Source: Neodiprion pinetum
Taxonomy: Eukaryota > Arthropoda > Insecta > Hymenoptera > Diprionidae
Length of the DNA stretch: 64,000 nt
NCBI RefSeq assembly: GCF_021155775.2
Contig: NC_060232.1
Coordinates: forward strand, 11,816,251-11,880,250
Direction: 5' to 3'
Shown: positions 22,886 to 36,141 of the stretch, in pieces
How the letters are laid out: each line of letters opens with the position of its first letter
How positions within the stretch are numbered: position 1 is the stretch's first letter
The notes under the pieces: generated by a model
What the model was told of the DNA's origin: nothing
What the model saw: the letters and a program-made list of their open reading frames with translations, nothing else
Database searches by the model: none
Made by a program: the position numbers and the translations under genes

Positions 22886-23547
22886 TATTTAAGATATAGA
22901 CACGGCGGCGAGACGAGCAGTGAAAGGGAATAAACATTTTTTGCTTCTTTTCTTCTCTTTCCCGCGAGATCGATTGTTACTCGAAACTTCTTCTTATTTT
23001 CGTTCTGTTTCCATCTATGGTACATAAATTATGCACTCAGTATACGCAAATCCTTCGCAAGAATATCATGTTGTACGTATCGAAGAAATTGAAAGGAGCG
23101 GTTTCTGTAATGTTACTTTGGTGCCCACTTTTGGCGGGCGATTCAAAATCGATTCAGAGTTAATTATTATCTTTTGTCATTTGTTTCTTATCTCATTCGG
23201 CAATTGAGTAGCAAGACGCGGCGAAGCTCAACTCTAACACGCGTTGCGTAATATCGCGAAACTGCACCATCGAGTTGCATAATTACGCCACACGCATGCC
23301 GAGAGTGCTAAATCTGCAGTCGACAAGAGTAATTTGTTTCATTGGATGGTGGGGAAGTTGCGTTCTATAGCGTTAAACCGAGTGCTGAGCCAAAGCCAGG
23401 AATCAATCGAGCTATTTTCTTTTCGCGTCAGAATTTGCCGAGCATAATAAGATTATCTTTCATTTATCACTTTGCCGATACGTGTATACGTATAGGATAA
23501 ATTCATTATGAAAAATATGGAGGTGAAATGCATTTGAATATACTCAC

Positions 23548-23595
23548 CAATAAATGTCAAGCGTATTGTGGAGGAATTTCAAACGCATTGCTTAC
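23548..23595 (-). other. micro-exon-like unit with recursive splice site, copy A (48 nt)
   Basis: Read on the minus strand, the pyrimidine tract TGTCTCTCTTTGTTACAG ends at 23596 and is followed directly by GTAAGCAATGCG, so acceptor and donor are fused (CAG|GTAAG). The 48-base body ends at 23548 and is followed by a second donor, GTGAGTATA (23547-23539). The body contains stops in all three frames, so it cannot be an ordinary coding exon. It resembles 53801-53847 at about two bases in three over the whole unit and at 23 of the first 28 bases, including CGTTTG-AAT-CCTCCAC. Outside the unit the similarity fades. Fused sites of this sort are known as recursive splice sites, used to remove long introns stepwise. 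A downstream donor defines the RS-exon that helps the acceptor be recognised. The function here is inferred from architecture only. Confidence 0.5.
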
Positions 23596-23617
23596 CTGTA
23601 ACAAAGAGAGACATGAT

Positions 23618-25949
23618 TTTAAAAAAATTACAACATCGATTCAATTTCTGGTTTCAATCATCTCCTGCTTACAACGTAAATTTAAAATTTACGACACGGA
23701 TTCGATGATCAGGGTGTCCCATATTTTAGAATCCTATTTATTCCTCCAAAGTCCCAAGTCTTGAATAACGCGAAACGAACACGGTATAAAACTTGAATGT
23801 TAATATCCGTTTGTCAACGTTCTGTACAAATAGGAAATAATACATAATATTTGAAATAACAACTGTGGTGTAAAGAGGTTCAAGAACTTCAAACATGAAC
23901 GTGTATACATACATGTGTAAAAAAAAGTAAAGAGCCATTGTGCGAACTGATTATGCAAAAGCTGAGTTTACAGGTGAGTGTACACGATTTCACTGCCACG
24001 AGAACGAAGTCAGTGCTTGTAGTAGAAAAAGTCTTCGTATAGCAAAATCGTGACAAACGGGTAGAGCGAAAATGCCTTGGCCGTGGTCCGCTGGCTTTCG
24101 TAGGAATTATGCAATACTCGTGTTCTATCTTTGGTTGAAAATGCAAATACACAATGCTCGTGCAGCGGCAAGGTCTGACAATCAGACTCGCTTTGTTCCC
24201 AGTGTGCATCGTAATTGACGAGCAAGGTAACGGGTATAAAGTGTTACCGATGGATCACCTCCTGTTTCCGAATCTCTTGAGCGATTGATCGCGCCTCGCT
24301 CTGTCAACCATTTCAATAACATTTCCGTGGGCTGTAGGTGTTTGCTGTTGAATGAATTTAATGAAATGAGAAGCCTGGAATATATCCTGAAATTGGACTG
24401 ATTTCTCACACTGCCCTGACTTTCAGAGGTGCCGGAATAATGATTTATTTTTTGCACGTAACCAATTTTATTTGCAGTTCCTGTGAATTGTTTCACATTT
24501 TCACCGTTAGATACACGCTTACTCTATATTTCAGGGTTCGAATATGAATTACGATTTGGTACTTCGATCGCTGTATATTTTATCAGAGAGGATATATCTA
24601 TTTTACCGACCAATTACTAATAGAATCTATAGTGTTATGTTTATTCTCGTCAAAGCTACATTACGTATATTTGATCAATTTTTACAGGCATGGTCCAACT
24701 TTTTCAATTGTTTTCAGATAGAATTGATTAGCTGCGCGTAGGCCTGATTGTAAGACTAAAAGATGTAGATAGAGTCAATTACTCAATTTCCGCAAGTGTG
24801 GCCAAAAGATTTTGGAACGATGAACAATTGAATCTAATTAAGCGAACAAAATGTGTATCGATTCAATTAAATCTGTAGACAAACGAATTTATGCAAGCTC
24901 TGATACATGTCTGCCATACACAAAAAAAAAAATCATCTTCGCAGCTGTTTCTGTGAGCAAAATATTTCATTATTTCTGTGCAATTGAAAAAAATATTTAC
25001 CCATTACAACCCCGTGAAATTTATTTTTTTCCACGTTATTTTATAAAAGGCAATAAACACACCCGTGTGATTATGATCCCGAGTTCGGAGGAAGACCGGT
25101 ACTCGTACAATTTTAGTCAAGTGTCTAAACAAATTGGCAAACGATCGTGGGAAAGTGGAAATCGATCGTTACCAGTCTCCTAGGCGCAGTAACAGCGGAA
25201 ACATACATCGTGCGAGATAAGAATGTTTCCGGTGCTGATTCACCTTGTTGGCTGCTGCAGCGTGACGCTGTTGCATTTTACTTTTCACTACACACCATGA
25301 ACACATAAATTCTGCATGGATCGTCACAGGGAGATATGTGTGAGTTTGGGTTATCTGTTCTGCAGAATTTATTTGCGATGTCAAGGCAAGCGGATACACG
25401 AGTAATTACAAATGCAATGCGCGTGCATGATTCCTTGAATACAATTAAATATTGTGCAGCAGTCAATCCCGATTCACTCAGCTTAACGTGAAATCTCTGA
25501 AAATTATCAATATTCAGATTGTGATGCGACATTTTTATTTCTATGATCAATACTTGCGTTGTCTGTACAATGTATAATATTGAATTTGGCACTCACAATC
25601 ATACTCGAATGTTCCAGGAACTGCAATAATACGCTTAATTATTTGTGCATATATAACGTCGAATTATAATTGGCGGTTGAGAATCAGCGCCAAATTCACT
25701 GCACAGCTGTGTGCATCAATGTGTATTAATGCCTTCCCGTTCCGACTAACTTGTTTTCGGTTTGAAACAAACAGCGAGTTCGATTCTATAAGAATTACGT
25801 GATAACGACTCCCAATCTCTCACGTCGGCTGCATCACCGGTCATTGTTACATAATTCCAATAGAATCTAGCCCGCATTTTGTTTCGTACCGAGAACAAGT
25901 TAGCCGGAAAGGGATTGCACCAATGAACATTACCGCACACGCATAATCG
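23618..25949. other. non-coding stretch
   Basis: No gene, RNA or transposon end is recognised. Open frames of 60-110 codons overlap on both strands, and their products are unlike known families. Confidence 0.4.
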
Positions 25950-25951
25950 TA

Positions 25952-26215
25952 TACAGAGTGAATTCCTAACGACTGCACGTTCCGTCGTCTGCTAAACTTT
26001 AACGCGCACGCGGTACAATCCGAGAACAATTGTTTACGAGAGCGACCAACCGTCATAAATGTAACCTCCAACTGCCAGCGACAATTGTCAAAATTTTTGA
26101 GGTTACATTTACGACGGTTCGTCGCCCTGGCGAACAATTGTTCTCGGATTGTAGCGCGTGCGCGTTAAAGTTTAGCAGACGATGGAACGTGCGGTCGTTA
26201 GGAATTCACTCTGTA
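25952..26215. mobile_element. near-perfect palindromic MITE (264 bp)
   Basis: Arms of about 117 bases (25952-26068 and 26098-26215) are mirror images with only a handful of differences around a 29-base centre. Ends are TACAGAGTGAATTCCTAACG and its complement, flanked by TA (25950-25951 and 26216-26217), which fits a mariner-type element. The high arm identity means it is either young or kept similar by conversion. It would form a very stable cruciform or double-stranded RNA if transcribed. Frames on both strands through it encode nearly the same peptide for that reason. Confidence 0.85.
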
Positions 26216-26217
26216 TA

Positions 26218-28468
26218 TGCATGAAGAGGTAAGATTTTCGAGCCAATAAAATTCGCTGACCATTTATTAATACGCGTACTCTTTTCTCTCATCTGGCACT
26301 GATCCAGGCGGGAAAATCTACGCTAACGAGGATCCGCATGGCTTGAAGGTATTGCAGTGTCACTTAGCAGAGGGTTGGCCTATGATTTGGGGCTTCGTGG
26401 GTTTAAAATTTTCGTTCTGGTGTAGCACGTGTCGGTGACGTGCTTTCGTCACCAGTCCTTGTTTTCCACAATTTTATAACCCAAACATTATCTCTCCGCA
26501 TCGATCAAGTTCGCCAAGGTCTCGGTCGAAACTACTTCATCGTATCATCATCACATACACGCGCCGTAACTACGACGAATTAATTCAGCGCTGTTCAGTA
26601 TCTTTCCGCCTGAGCGTACACAGATATACTTTGCAAAAATAGACGAGGTAAGTTATGTCCGCTTTTCTCTCACCTCCGGCTATTTTATTGCGGGAAGCAT
26701 CGCATTTCGCGATATTTAGCGTAACGATCTATAGTTCAATTCGAGTGATCGTTACTTGGCACCACCTTCAGCGCATTTCCGTTATCATCATCATCATCTG
26801 TTCTCGCATAATTTTCACCGCAATTTTCAGCTCTTCCTGTTGCAAAATATGTCAGGAAATTCTTCCAAGAATTTCAGCGAATAATCCAGCTCCTTCGATC
26901 TTCTTCTATTACAGAATCATGACTTCGTCGCAAAATTTCCTTGTCGTAAAAACCTAGTATTCGTAGGTGTCGCAAAATGAGAAACGAAGATCAGCGTTTG
27001 CTGAAGGAGAACCGGTTCCGTGTAGATCCCGGCAGGGTTTCCTAGGGAGACGTTATCTCCGGATCTGCAGACTACGTCACTCCAGGGGCTGCTTCACCGG
27101 TCGTCTCGAGAATCACAAAACGAGAATAACAATCCCCCGAGATATCGAGTAGATTTCGGGACAACGGCTCCGAGAGATCTCCCGATATAAGAAGGAGAAT
27201 TGTTTCTTCACGAGATCGCCGTGAAGGTCATTGGTTACTGGCGAACCATATTATCGACTATATTCGTTATGACAGATTCGTTTCTTATCACCAATAGGTG
27301 ATTATTTCGCTATTTTTCAAAAAGATTCATGATTTGGCCTCTGTTATTTTCATCTTTTTTTTTATTTTTTATCCTCTTTGTTTTCCAATATTTCTCGCAA
27401 ACAAAATTTATCGAATATGGATCATATGCAGCGCGTTGTTTTCCGCACGTCTGCAACTTCGTCAATGAACATATTATGTAGAAGATAGAAGTCTTTTATT
27501 TAAAAAATACGCATAACCGCCTTGGATTATGACTCGGGTTTTGAAGTGATACGCCGATTTAACATTGAACAACAAAGTCAATGTTGTCCGATTAAAATTG
27601 TGACGAAAAGAATGCTCGGAATTATACAGTAAACAACGAATAACAATATAGATAGTAATAATACACACGTATAATTCAATGCCGCGACATTAAAAATGTT
27701 GAAAATTATGATTGTCAATTTGCACTTTGCCCCTACGGTCAGAGGTTTTCACAACTTTTCTGATTGCTCTCTGTCACTTTTCCACGCGATTACGCAACTG
27801 TTTACATTATAACGATACGGTCTATGAGCGAATATGTTTATAATGTTGATATTATTATTTTCTAATCAGATAAAATATATTAGGCGCAGGTAGACTATAT
27901 AAGTACACATAGGTAAGTACTAGTGTTCGTGTATGTATTATTATTCCATGTGCGAAATTTTCCCGCGATAATTACCCGCGTGTATGTGTGATTTCAGATT
28001 CAATGCATCCGTCCGATAATGAACTTTTTCATCTATTCAAAGTTTAACACTTTGATGAATATCAGCTTTCGGTGTTCTTTTATAACATACACACATGTTA
28101 TTATATACGGTATTATTATATGCATAGGTGTTAACAGACATGTCATTGGTATAATTATGCGCACGCGTGCTCGCATTTATGTGACGCGTGTATCCATTTA
28201 TATCTGAGCGTTTTTAAACCTGGCCAAGTCCCATCGAGAGTCGATAATCATTCACCGTCAATTTTGACGTCATCACAACTCGGCCGTAGATACAAAATGA
28301 GAACTTCTTAAATTACAATACAACGAAACGAAATGATCAGCCCCATTATGAAAAATGTTTTCAGGCGAAATAAATTCCAGGCGATTATTAGTCAGTGCAT
28401 TCGATATCGAACCGCGGCTAGAAGCGCGGATTTTACGCTGCTGCCATATCTCAACATCCAGAATCTCA
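26218..28468. other. non-coding stretch with possible untranslated first exon
   Basis: No coding gene is supported. TCAGTA (start A at 26597), followed 50 bases later by GACGAG|GTAAGTTATG (donor at 26648), could be a short plus-strand untranslated exon. A 22-codon frame with a good context (CAAAATG, 26973-27044) sits in a GC-richer patch at 26960-27240. A second strong donor, AG|GTAAGT, lies at 27913, and one TGACGTCA octamer at 28265. None is backed by a matching acceptor or protein. Confidence 0.3.
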
Positions 28469-28492
28469 GACGCCGCGACGCCGCGACGCTGC
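28469..28492. repeat. (GACGCCGC)3 tandem repeat
   Basis: Two perfect copies and one copy with a single change of the octamer GACGCCGC. It is a small GC-rich array in an AT-rich background. Confidence 0.85.
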
Positions 28493-31400
28493 GAAACCAT
28501 TTTAGGCGGAAATCAGGGCCCTGCTTGTGTTCCGATTCAATAACTCGTAACTCCACAACTCAGAAGCTCCTGCGCATCGAATTCACCACGGTTTTCTCGA
28601 TTTTTATCCATCAATGAATTCATGAGTTCATTTTATTCCACTTTCCAATACATCCTTAGATCGTAAATTTCTACCATTGGATTAGAAATTTTTAAATCGA
28701 AGAACGTTGCAGGAATTAGAGTAGACTTTAAAAATGTTGTTTGAGGTTCAAATCGATGCATCATATTGTACCTAACTCTGTATACGTGAATTCGACGACA
28801 CTGTGATGTTAGAAAATCTCCAATCAAAGTTCGTGTCATTATGTTTCACCCTTGGATTATTACAAGACCTTCAAGTAGTACAAGCAGATCGAATCAACGA
28901 TTGGCGCAAGCGCAAATAAAATGGCCGCGACTTGAATGAACAGCTGATTTCCATGCGGCCAAAATGAAGAAGACACAAAACGCGAGAATAATTCGGTTTC
29001 ATCCATTGCAGGTGCAGTTACACTTTCTTATCGTCAATATTTCCATTCCAAAATGGTTGTTGTATATTGATATAGCTGTAAGATAAATTGTAAATACATG
29101 CAACTCCCATCCTGCGCCGCATTGCGATTCGGAAGCAATTGAGCGTGGCTGGCATAGATGTATGTTTTACAGCAAGTAGCAAGAATTAACTGGCCAAAGT
29201 TGCGAATGAATGGCTCCGCGTTGCGTTTCATCGCGAAATTGTGGAATTCCATTAGCAGTACAACAGCTGAACGTTGTACTTACACAAGCGGCAGCGCGAA
29301 CTTCTCGCTGCGCGATGACGCAACAATCTCGTAGAGCAAGATTTTTATCCAAAAATAACCGACTTATATAAGCCGATGTTAATATCGTACATTGACGACG
29401 AACAACAGACGATACGTGTGTCGTATACGTGTATTTTGAACCCCCTTTTGTTAGTGGAAAGTTAGTTAGACCGAATAGCAAACATCTAAACTTCCGCATA
29501 TCAGCTCTATACCCGATATTTTGCAAACTGCAGATGCTGCTGGTCGATCAATAGCTATGCCACACTTTTACAGCTCGCTAGACGATAAGTCAGATTGTGA
29601 ACTCATTTCATGTGACTCTGAAGACGCACGAATAACGAAAATAAAGTAATAACCAAACCTTCAATTAGGGTAGGAAAGTAAACTAATTAAGAAACCATCG
29701 ATTCAATTGCACAAGAATTTAAAGTAAGCATTGCAGATTAAAAAGAACAATCAGGAAAACTAACTGGTTTGAAAAAATCGATTGCAGACCTTCCCGCGGT
29801 TCCTGTTATTTGCGAAAAATTTTTATCTTCCTAGTTTTTACTCAGGAATGATTCGGTCAATTTTGCTCAAGATCTAACCAGCTCTTAGTTAAACGAGGAA
29901 GATGCAATGGATTAAATTTACCGTAAATTGTTCCATCCATTTACGAGTTATTGTGAAACAAAGAAAATATTATCGTTCCTGCAGAAAAAATAAAACAAAA
30001 ATGGAGTAGCGTGACCGGTTATGCTCAAAATCAATATGTGAATTACATGATTCAACTCTGAACAGTCGTTTTCGAGGTGTCCTGTTACAAATAAAGTAAT
30101 CACACGCATAAACATCCATCTGAAAATAGTCGGAGACGATATCTAAACCTATCGAAACGTGAAAATTCGACTTTTCACATTCGGGGAGCAATTACGAATT
30201 CCGCAATCAGCGATCTGCTGTGCGACAGAATAGCAAATGCAATTAGCCTAAAGGATAACAACGTCGGCAAGTGCTTGAGGCTTGATCATGATCGAGGCAA
30301 AATGAAAGATGAAAAAGGCAGGCGGAAATCATGGCTCGTAATCGAGAGTCCCGTTAGTTCTTCGATCGGCGAATGGACAAGGCGCAGTTGCGTATGTCGT
30401 AAACGCGTATAATATGTGGCAGTACGTACAGTTGTGCATGATTGCAAAAAGTCGCGTACACACCGTTCCGGAGATAAGAGGCGACTGCAGGTCTGGCGAA
30501 GTCAGATATCGACGAAGCAGCCTCGCCGCGATGCGATAGTACGATATGTAGTCTCTGGTAAATACCGAGAATCGTACATGGTCTACAAACCGAAGTGAAC
30601 ACGTGAAACGAACACGGAAGTTCATGCGACGTGTGTAATTTGCGTAAACGGAGAGGTGGGGGGAAAAAAAAAATGGAAAAAATACACGGGTACGTTATCC
30701 TTGTTTGTTTGCACAGAGAGTAACTTTCTCGCCTGACACTTGTCCTCTTTTACCAAGGAACATTATCCGGAGGAGTGAATTTCACGCTAAGTGATGTAGC
30801 CACACGCATAAAACTGCTGTACATGTTGGTCAAATCGCAAGGAGATCTACGACCATTGCTCGATGAAAGTTTTATGGCACAGGTGCGGCCGCGTAAAGGG
30901 TTATAATATGTTACAGGTATGAGGAAAAATAATTGAATATTGCGAAATAATTAAGTGCACGTTATAATGGCTACAGGTGTTATATTAATTTATACCAGTC
31001 TGTATCTTACGTATAGTGATTTATCGTCAAGAAGATATGAATATTATTTTGTAATACGTGAAAAACGAAAACGTTGTGCCTGTAATTTACGTTACGTACA
31101 GAATTACCCGCGGATTCGTTAACTTTGAACAACGATAAACATTGCTTTAATCAATCGTCATTTGCGTCTTTTCTCGGTGTTTTACGTAAGATATACAATC
31201 TTTTACTCGAAATGTAAATAGCTTGAATTTTTGGTACGCATTAATTGTGCGGACATTATACTTATGCCTGAAAGATACATCAGTTCCATAAAAAGTGCGA
31301 AAATATCTTCGCAATCGTTGTACAAATAGTCTGATTTTAATTCCTCCACAAATTTGTCGGATGGTGTTTTTTTCCCGGCGATATCAATTAACCCAAGTTA

Positions 31401-34400
31401 TATAAACTGATATTTTTGTAAATAATTGCTTTTTCTGTTTGTCGAAATTTTTGCCGGAAAAAACTACCGATTCAAGTTTCGTACAATTAGAGGGAAGGCC
31501 AAGCGTCTGACGTTACCTATCCAACGCGCCTAGTGATTCATTGCCCAATTCCCTGCCTGATTACTACACTAATCACGGCTATTGTCCCATTGTCTTCTCC
31601 CTCTTTCACTCTTTTATCTTCTCGTATTTCATGGTCTATTTTATACTCTTACTATGTAAGGTAAGTGCCGATGTTATACTTACAAAGCTATTCGTGCACC
31701 TTAACGAAATATGATCTGCACATGCTTCACCGTAACTCTTCAACCTGCCGGAGAGACCGTAAAGCTGCTTGAATCGTAGCTTGAAAGTGATATCGTTACT
31801 TCACGTGAAAGTGTAATAGCTGCATAGATTCTCACGCGATGATCGAATTCGTTGGATGGATAAATAATGTGGATAGCGACGAAACGTCGTACCTACGATC
31901 GGTGTACAAATAAACCCGGATTGTTGTGGTTGCGGTTGGATCGGTTCCTCCTTGTGGGTCACAGGTCAATCTACTTAGCACTTTCCCTTCTCTCGATACC
32001 GCGGGATTCCGTGTTACTGCAGATTTACCGCTGTGGCCGTGTACCAACGCTTGAAAAATTCAGAATTCTATTCGCCGTTCCGCAATGGTGATGGATGAAT
32101 GGATATACGTGTATGCAGAAAACCGCGGGTGCGGATAATAATTTATGCAAGACATCTGCATACCGCCGCATGCTTTCCCTGCCTATATTGCATGTGCAGT
32201 GATATCGAGTGAAAGTCGGAATATTTGTTGCAGTTAAGTGAACCAAAGAAATTGAACAGAAATAAATAGTACTCGTACACCCAGCGATATAAATACGCCA
32301 ATTTCAACCTCGTGGAAAGCAACTTAAAAGACACTTAGAAGAATCTGTTCGAATTTTGGGATCACCAAGAATTATGCCCATTTTTCAGCTAGTCAGTAAT
32401 GATAATTCAACATGGTTTTGCCCTTTTCGAAGTTTAATTCCGTTAAAACCGTTTGAAGGTTTTAGAATAGCAAAGCCGGTTCTGGACACGGATTGCTTCA
32501 CCGATATTTATCGACAGTTAGCCAAGACTAAAAACTTTTTGTAGAATGTTCGGCGCTGAAGGGATATCCATCAAGTGATAAAACAGTCTAGTAAAAGGTT
32601 TGCGTATCGGCTAAGTGTCGGTAAAATGTTGGTATAGGAATCTGTGTTTAGTTTCACAGTATAACTGCTAATTCCCGGTCCTTGACGTCCCGGCGCAATT
32701 CATTGACCAAACTGGCGAGCCACGAACGCGAGATACACATGCGACGATGTGAATTACGCGAGGCGAAGACACGTGAGCCAAGGAGCACATGTTGGTTGTG
32801 GTCACATGACCGCACCGCCCACCGAATGACTGACTAACTATCTGTGAATGACCTGATTAGCGGAATTGGATGATTACCTACAACGTCTCAGTGGTTCTCA
32901 GGGGGTTTCATCGACCGATTACGATACCTCAATCGATCCGTTCCGGTATGCGGTGCAATGATGCAATTATTTTTAACAAAGTTGGGAACCGTCCGCAGGC
33001 TGCCTGGATGCCTGAATGCTCGAGTGCCGCCGCCAGGCTGAGAGCCTGAGAGCCTCCGACGGACCAACTGCATCCTTGTCTACAGGAAATGGTTCATACC
33101 AGACGATCATTGCAGCACCACTCAAGTACCCGTAGGTCCGTTTGTCCGCGGAGTATTTGAATCAACCATGGTTAACGAGGAAGAGATTTTCTCAGCTTTG
33201 TACAGGATATTACCGCTCTTGCCAGATCCCTTCCGTTACACACCCAGCTTTTTCGCTTGCGAAATGGGCTGCACGCTTGAGCCGTATTATAAGCTCTGTC
33301 AATTTGTGATGTTAGTTGCCGCACCTTATCACACGACGACTTGGATTAAATTAACTTATACGCTTCGACGGATACATATGAACTAGAAAAGTATGATAAT
33401 GATTTTGAAAAATTGAATCTTCAATGCCCCAACTCCAAATTTTATGTCGCATTATTTCAATCAGCTGAGGACTAATTGCTTTTCTTCCATGTGAGTTATT
33501 CCTTACACCGCGATAAACGGCGATAATTAATACCTGGAAAATTCGTTGAGAACCATCTCAAAGTCTGCATTGTTATTACTGCAGATTCAAACAATCTAAT
33601 TGTCTTCGCCATGGCACTCTAGATTTTGAATGTCATAAATTTTCACATTTCGAACTAGCCAGGACTAAATTTTTAAGAATTGTTGATTACTCTATTCGCA
33701 TAAGTTGCAATTTACACTATCAAGCAGCCATAATATTATGGAACATATTGAATTGACATTTCGTTTCTACGTGCGTGGATAAAAAAAAAAAAAAAAAAAT
33801 TTAATGCAACACTAATTAATATCGATGTACTTTTTATCTTCATTGACGCGGACGTGGGTCAATTTGCATGAATTGGTTACATAATTAGACTATTATCGTT
33901 ATCAATCGTAGACGTCTGGCGATTTGCCGGGATATCCAGAGGTGATTCAACTCTGCACTTCCGCTGACCAATATATGACTTCATCTAAAGTTCCACCGCG
34001 ACAAACGGTCGCACGGTTGATCGGTTGCAATACGACCTTCGGCGTGTTTATGTCGTGATAATTGATGCACGTTGCAGACATATTTCTTACAATGCAGATT
34101 TGCAAACGAGTCAGTCTATATCTCTGCAAGAGATTTCGATTCTACAGCTTTATTTCTTGTAGATACAATCGTGTATTTTCAATTAGAAACAAATAATAGT
34201 ATCAATTTACGTGGAAATTGTCTGAAAAATGAACGATGAGGAAGATTTGTCATAAAATTTATCAAACGCCCTTCGTGACTAGCAATAAGAAAATAATGAC
34301 TTCCGAAACGTTAAGAAAAATGATGATTCCTAAGATGCTGAAATAAAACAAAAAAAAAAAAACAATCTGCATCCTCATCCGGGCTTTTGATTTAAACTGT

Positions 34401-36059
34401 AGTTCCGATTGTTTTAAAGTAAATTCTTTTTTTTTCATTTCCCTATCAGATGTGACATATTTTAATTTTTCAACCATGCCCTTCGTGATGTTTACGCTAC
34501 GGAAACCGCAGACAGCTGTATATCGTTGAATTTCATCCTTGACCAGACGTACGAAGAGTAAGAGTTTGCTGTTGCCGAATGTCCAAAAATAACATATCGC
34601 GCGTTGGCTAATTGCTTAATAGTTACTTTACACTATCGTCGGACTGGAAACGGAGCCAACAGTACGCGTCGTATGATAGTTTGCTACAGAAATAAAGCAT
34701 AAACGCTACTACGTACATTTTCGCTGGTTTTATACAAACAAGACAATTTTATAACCGCAGACGCGGGGTAAACGCCGAGACGTCTGGATATGATTTACCC
34801 ATTAAATTCGTTACTCACTGCTGGCAACGCGCGTCATTACTCACCGAGTGTAATGTTTTATATTTATACATCGTGCGCGTAATTCCGTACGCAAGCCGCA
34901 AGACTTTTTATACTGACTAAGAAAAGTGCGAACGTAACTTTTGCAAGTTTCATCATTGCTGAACATTTGCATCCGATCGTAATACTGACAGTGAAACGAG
35001 CTGCATTAAAATTTGGATGTAACGAAAAAGACTTGCATAATTTGGGTCCATGAATAATATCAAGCGGCGTAATTACTTCCAAGTTCTCGTCATATTTACC
35101 CTCGCACACTAATTGCATGTCAACAAATGAATAATAAATAGCCTGTATATTAATTACTTATACTTCTTGAAATCAATTACCGATATGTTGTCTCGGAATG
35201 TGCGGTTAAACCGGTTTATCAACATTTGCCATCGTTGGAATTTTCATTATGCGTCTCCGTGGCAATTCTTGAAGAGATCGCGAAGAACAAAAAAGTAACA
35301 AGATAATGCAAATTCATCGGTCAAACAATAATAACTTTAAACGATTATCAGGATCCTTTTTCGAAAACGAAAATTATTAATTATTATATTTCTTCCGGCG
35401 TAAAAGTCACTTCGGGATTCTTGAACCCGCGAGACGTTAAAAACTCTTGTTTTTTACCAAAATCATGCTCAAAATTCAAAATCACCTGCCGTCTATGTGC
35501 TGCAGTAAGTATTCATGGACGTCCGATACTGTCGCTCAGACGGTAGGATTCTACGTGGGATTTATTCTAGTGGGTATATTACTTCCCATTGTCATGTCTC
35601 TTGATATATGACAGAGGTAACCTTTGCACGGATTGAAATAACGATAAATAAAAAATTATAAACACGCATAAATAAATAAAAAATCACACACATTAAATTG
35701 ATCTTCTAAAATAAAATCTATTTCGAGTTTCTCGTCTGTCTCCCTTTTATGAGGCGATAAAACCTTTGTTCAGAAAATCTAGTATAAACACAGTGATCGA
35801 TGTGCAGATTTGGACCATTGCGTAAAATCAAAGCAATCGAAATAATAATAATAATGAAAATCGAAGAAAAAGTAGATCACAGCTAATGTTGTGCAGAATA
35901 ATTTTGTTTCACTAAATCTATGGTTAAACCCAAATTGAAAATGTCGAACAAATTTTTCTGGAGATATTATGTAATCCTCAATGCCGCGTATGCCTTCACA
36001 TGTTTGGTACTTTTTACGAGAGCGAAAAATGACGCGAAACCCCGATATTGCGACGTAAC
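28493..36059. other. long non-coding stretch, nothing firm
   Basis: No gene or transposon end is recognised in 7.5 kb. Noted items are a plus-strand donor AAG|GTAAGTG at 31660/31661, and a GC-richer patch at 32690-33075 with the small repeat GAGAGCCTGA. There is also a 72-codon plus frame at 33168-33386 with a good start context (CAACCATGG) but no recognised domain, and an A19 run at 33781. A minus-strand donor CTCG|GTGAGTAATG lies near 34843. All could be chance. Confidence 0.35.
33781..33799. repeat. poly(A) run, A19
   Basis: Uninterrupted A19. No retroposon body is visible on its 5' side. Confidence 0.9.
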
Positions 36060-36141
36060 TGAGTCAAACGCTATTTTCGCAACGAGTCACACGTGACGTC
36101 ATATCTCGTCATATTGCGTCAAAGGATTCGAGCACGTGACG
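36060..36141. promoter_or_regulatory. cluster of bZIP and E-box sites
   Basis: Within 82 bases lie an AP-1 site TGAGTCA (36060-36066), an E-box fused to a CRE in CACGTGACGTCA (36090-36101), a half-CRE TTGCGTCA near 36114, and a second CACGTGACG (36133-36141). TGACGC and CGTAAC half-sites lie just upstream. Such density of related bZIP/bHLH motifs is typical of an enhancer. No transcript start is seen next to it, and binding is not shown by sequence alone. Confidence 0.35.

Noticed and set aside
22241..22937. Open frames of 76-115 codons on both strands
   Set aside because: They run through the arms of the inverted-repeat element 22385-22885 and mirror each other.
25847..26224. Open frames encoding nearly the same peptide on opposite strands
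   Set aside because: This is caused by the near-perfect palindrome at 25952-26215.
28740..28765. GGTTCAAATCG, B-box-like word
   Set aside because: There is no matching A box upstream and no cloverleaf.
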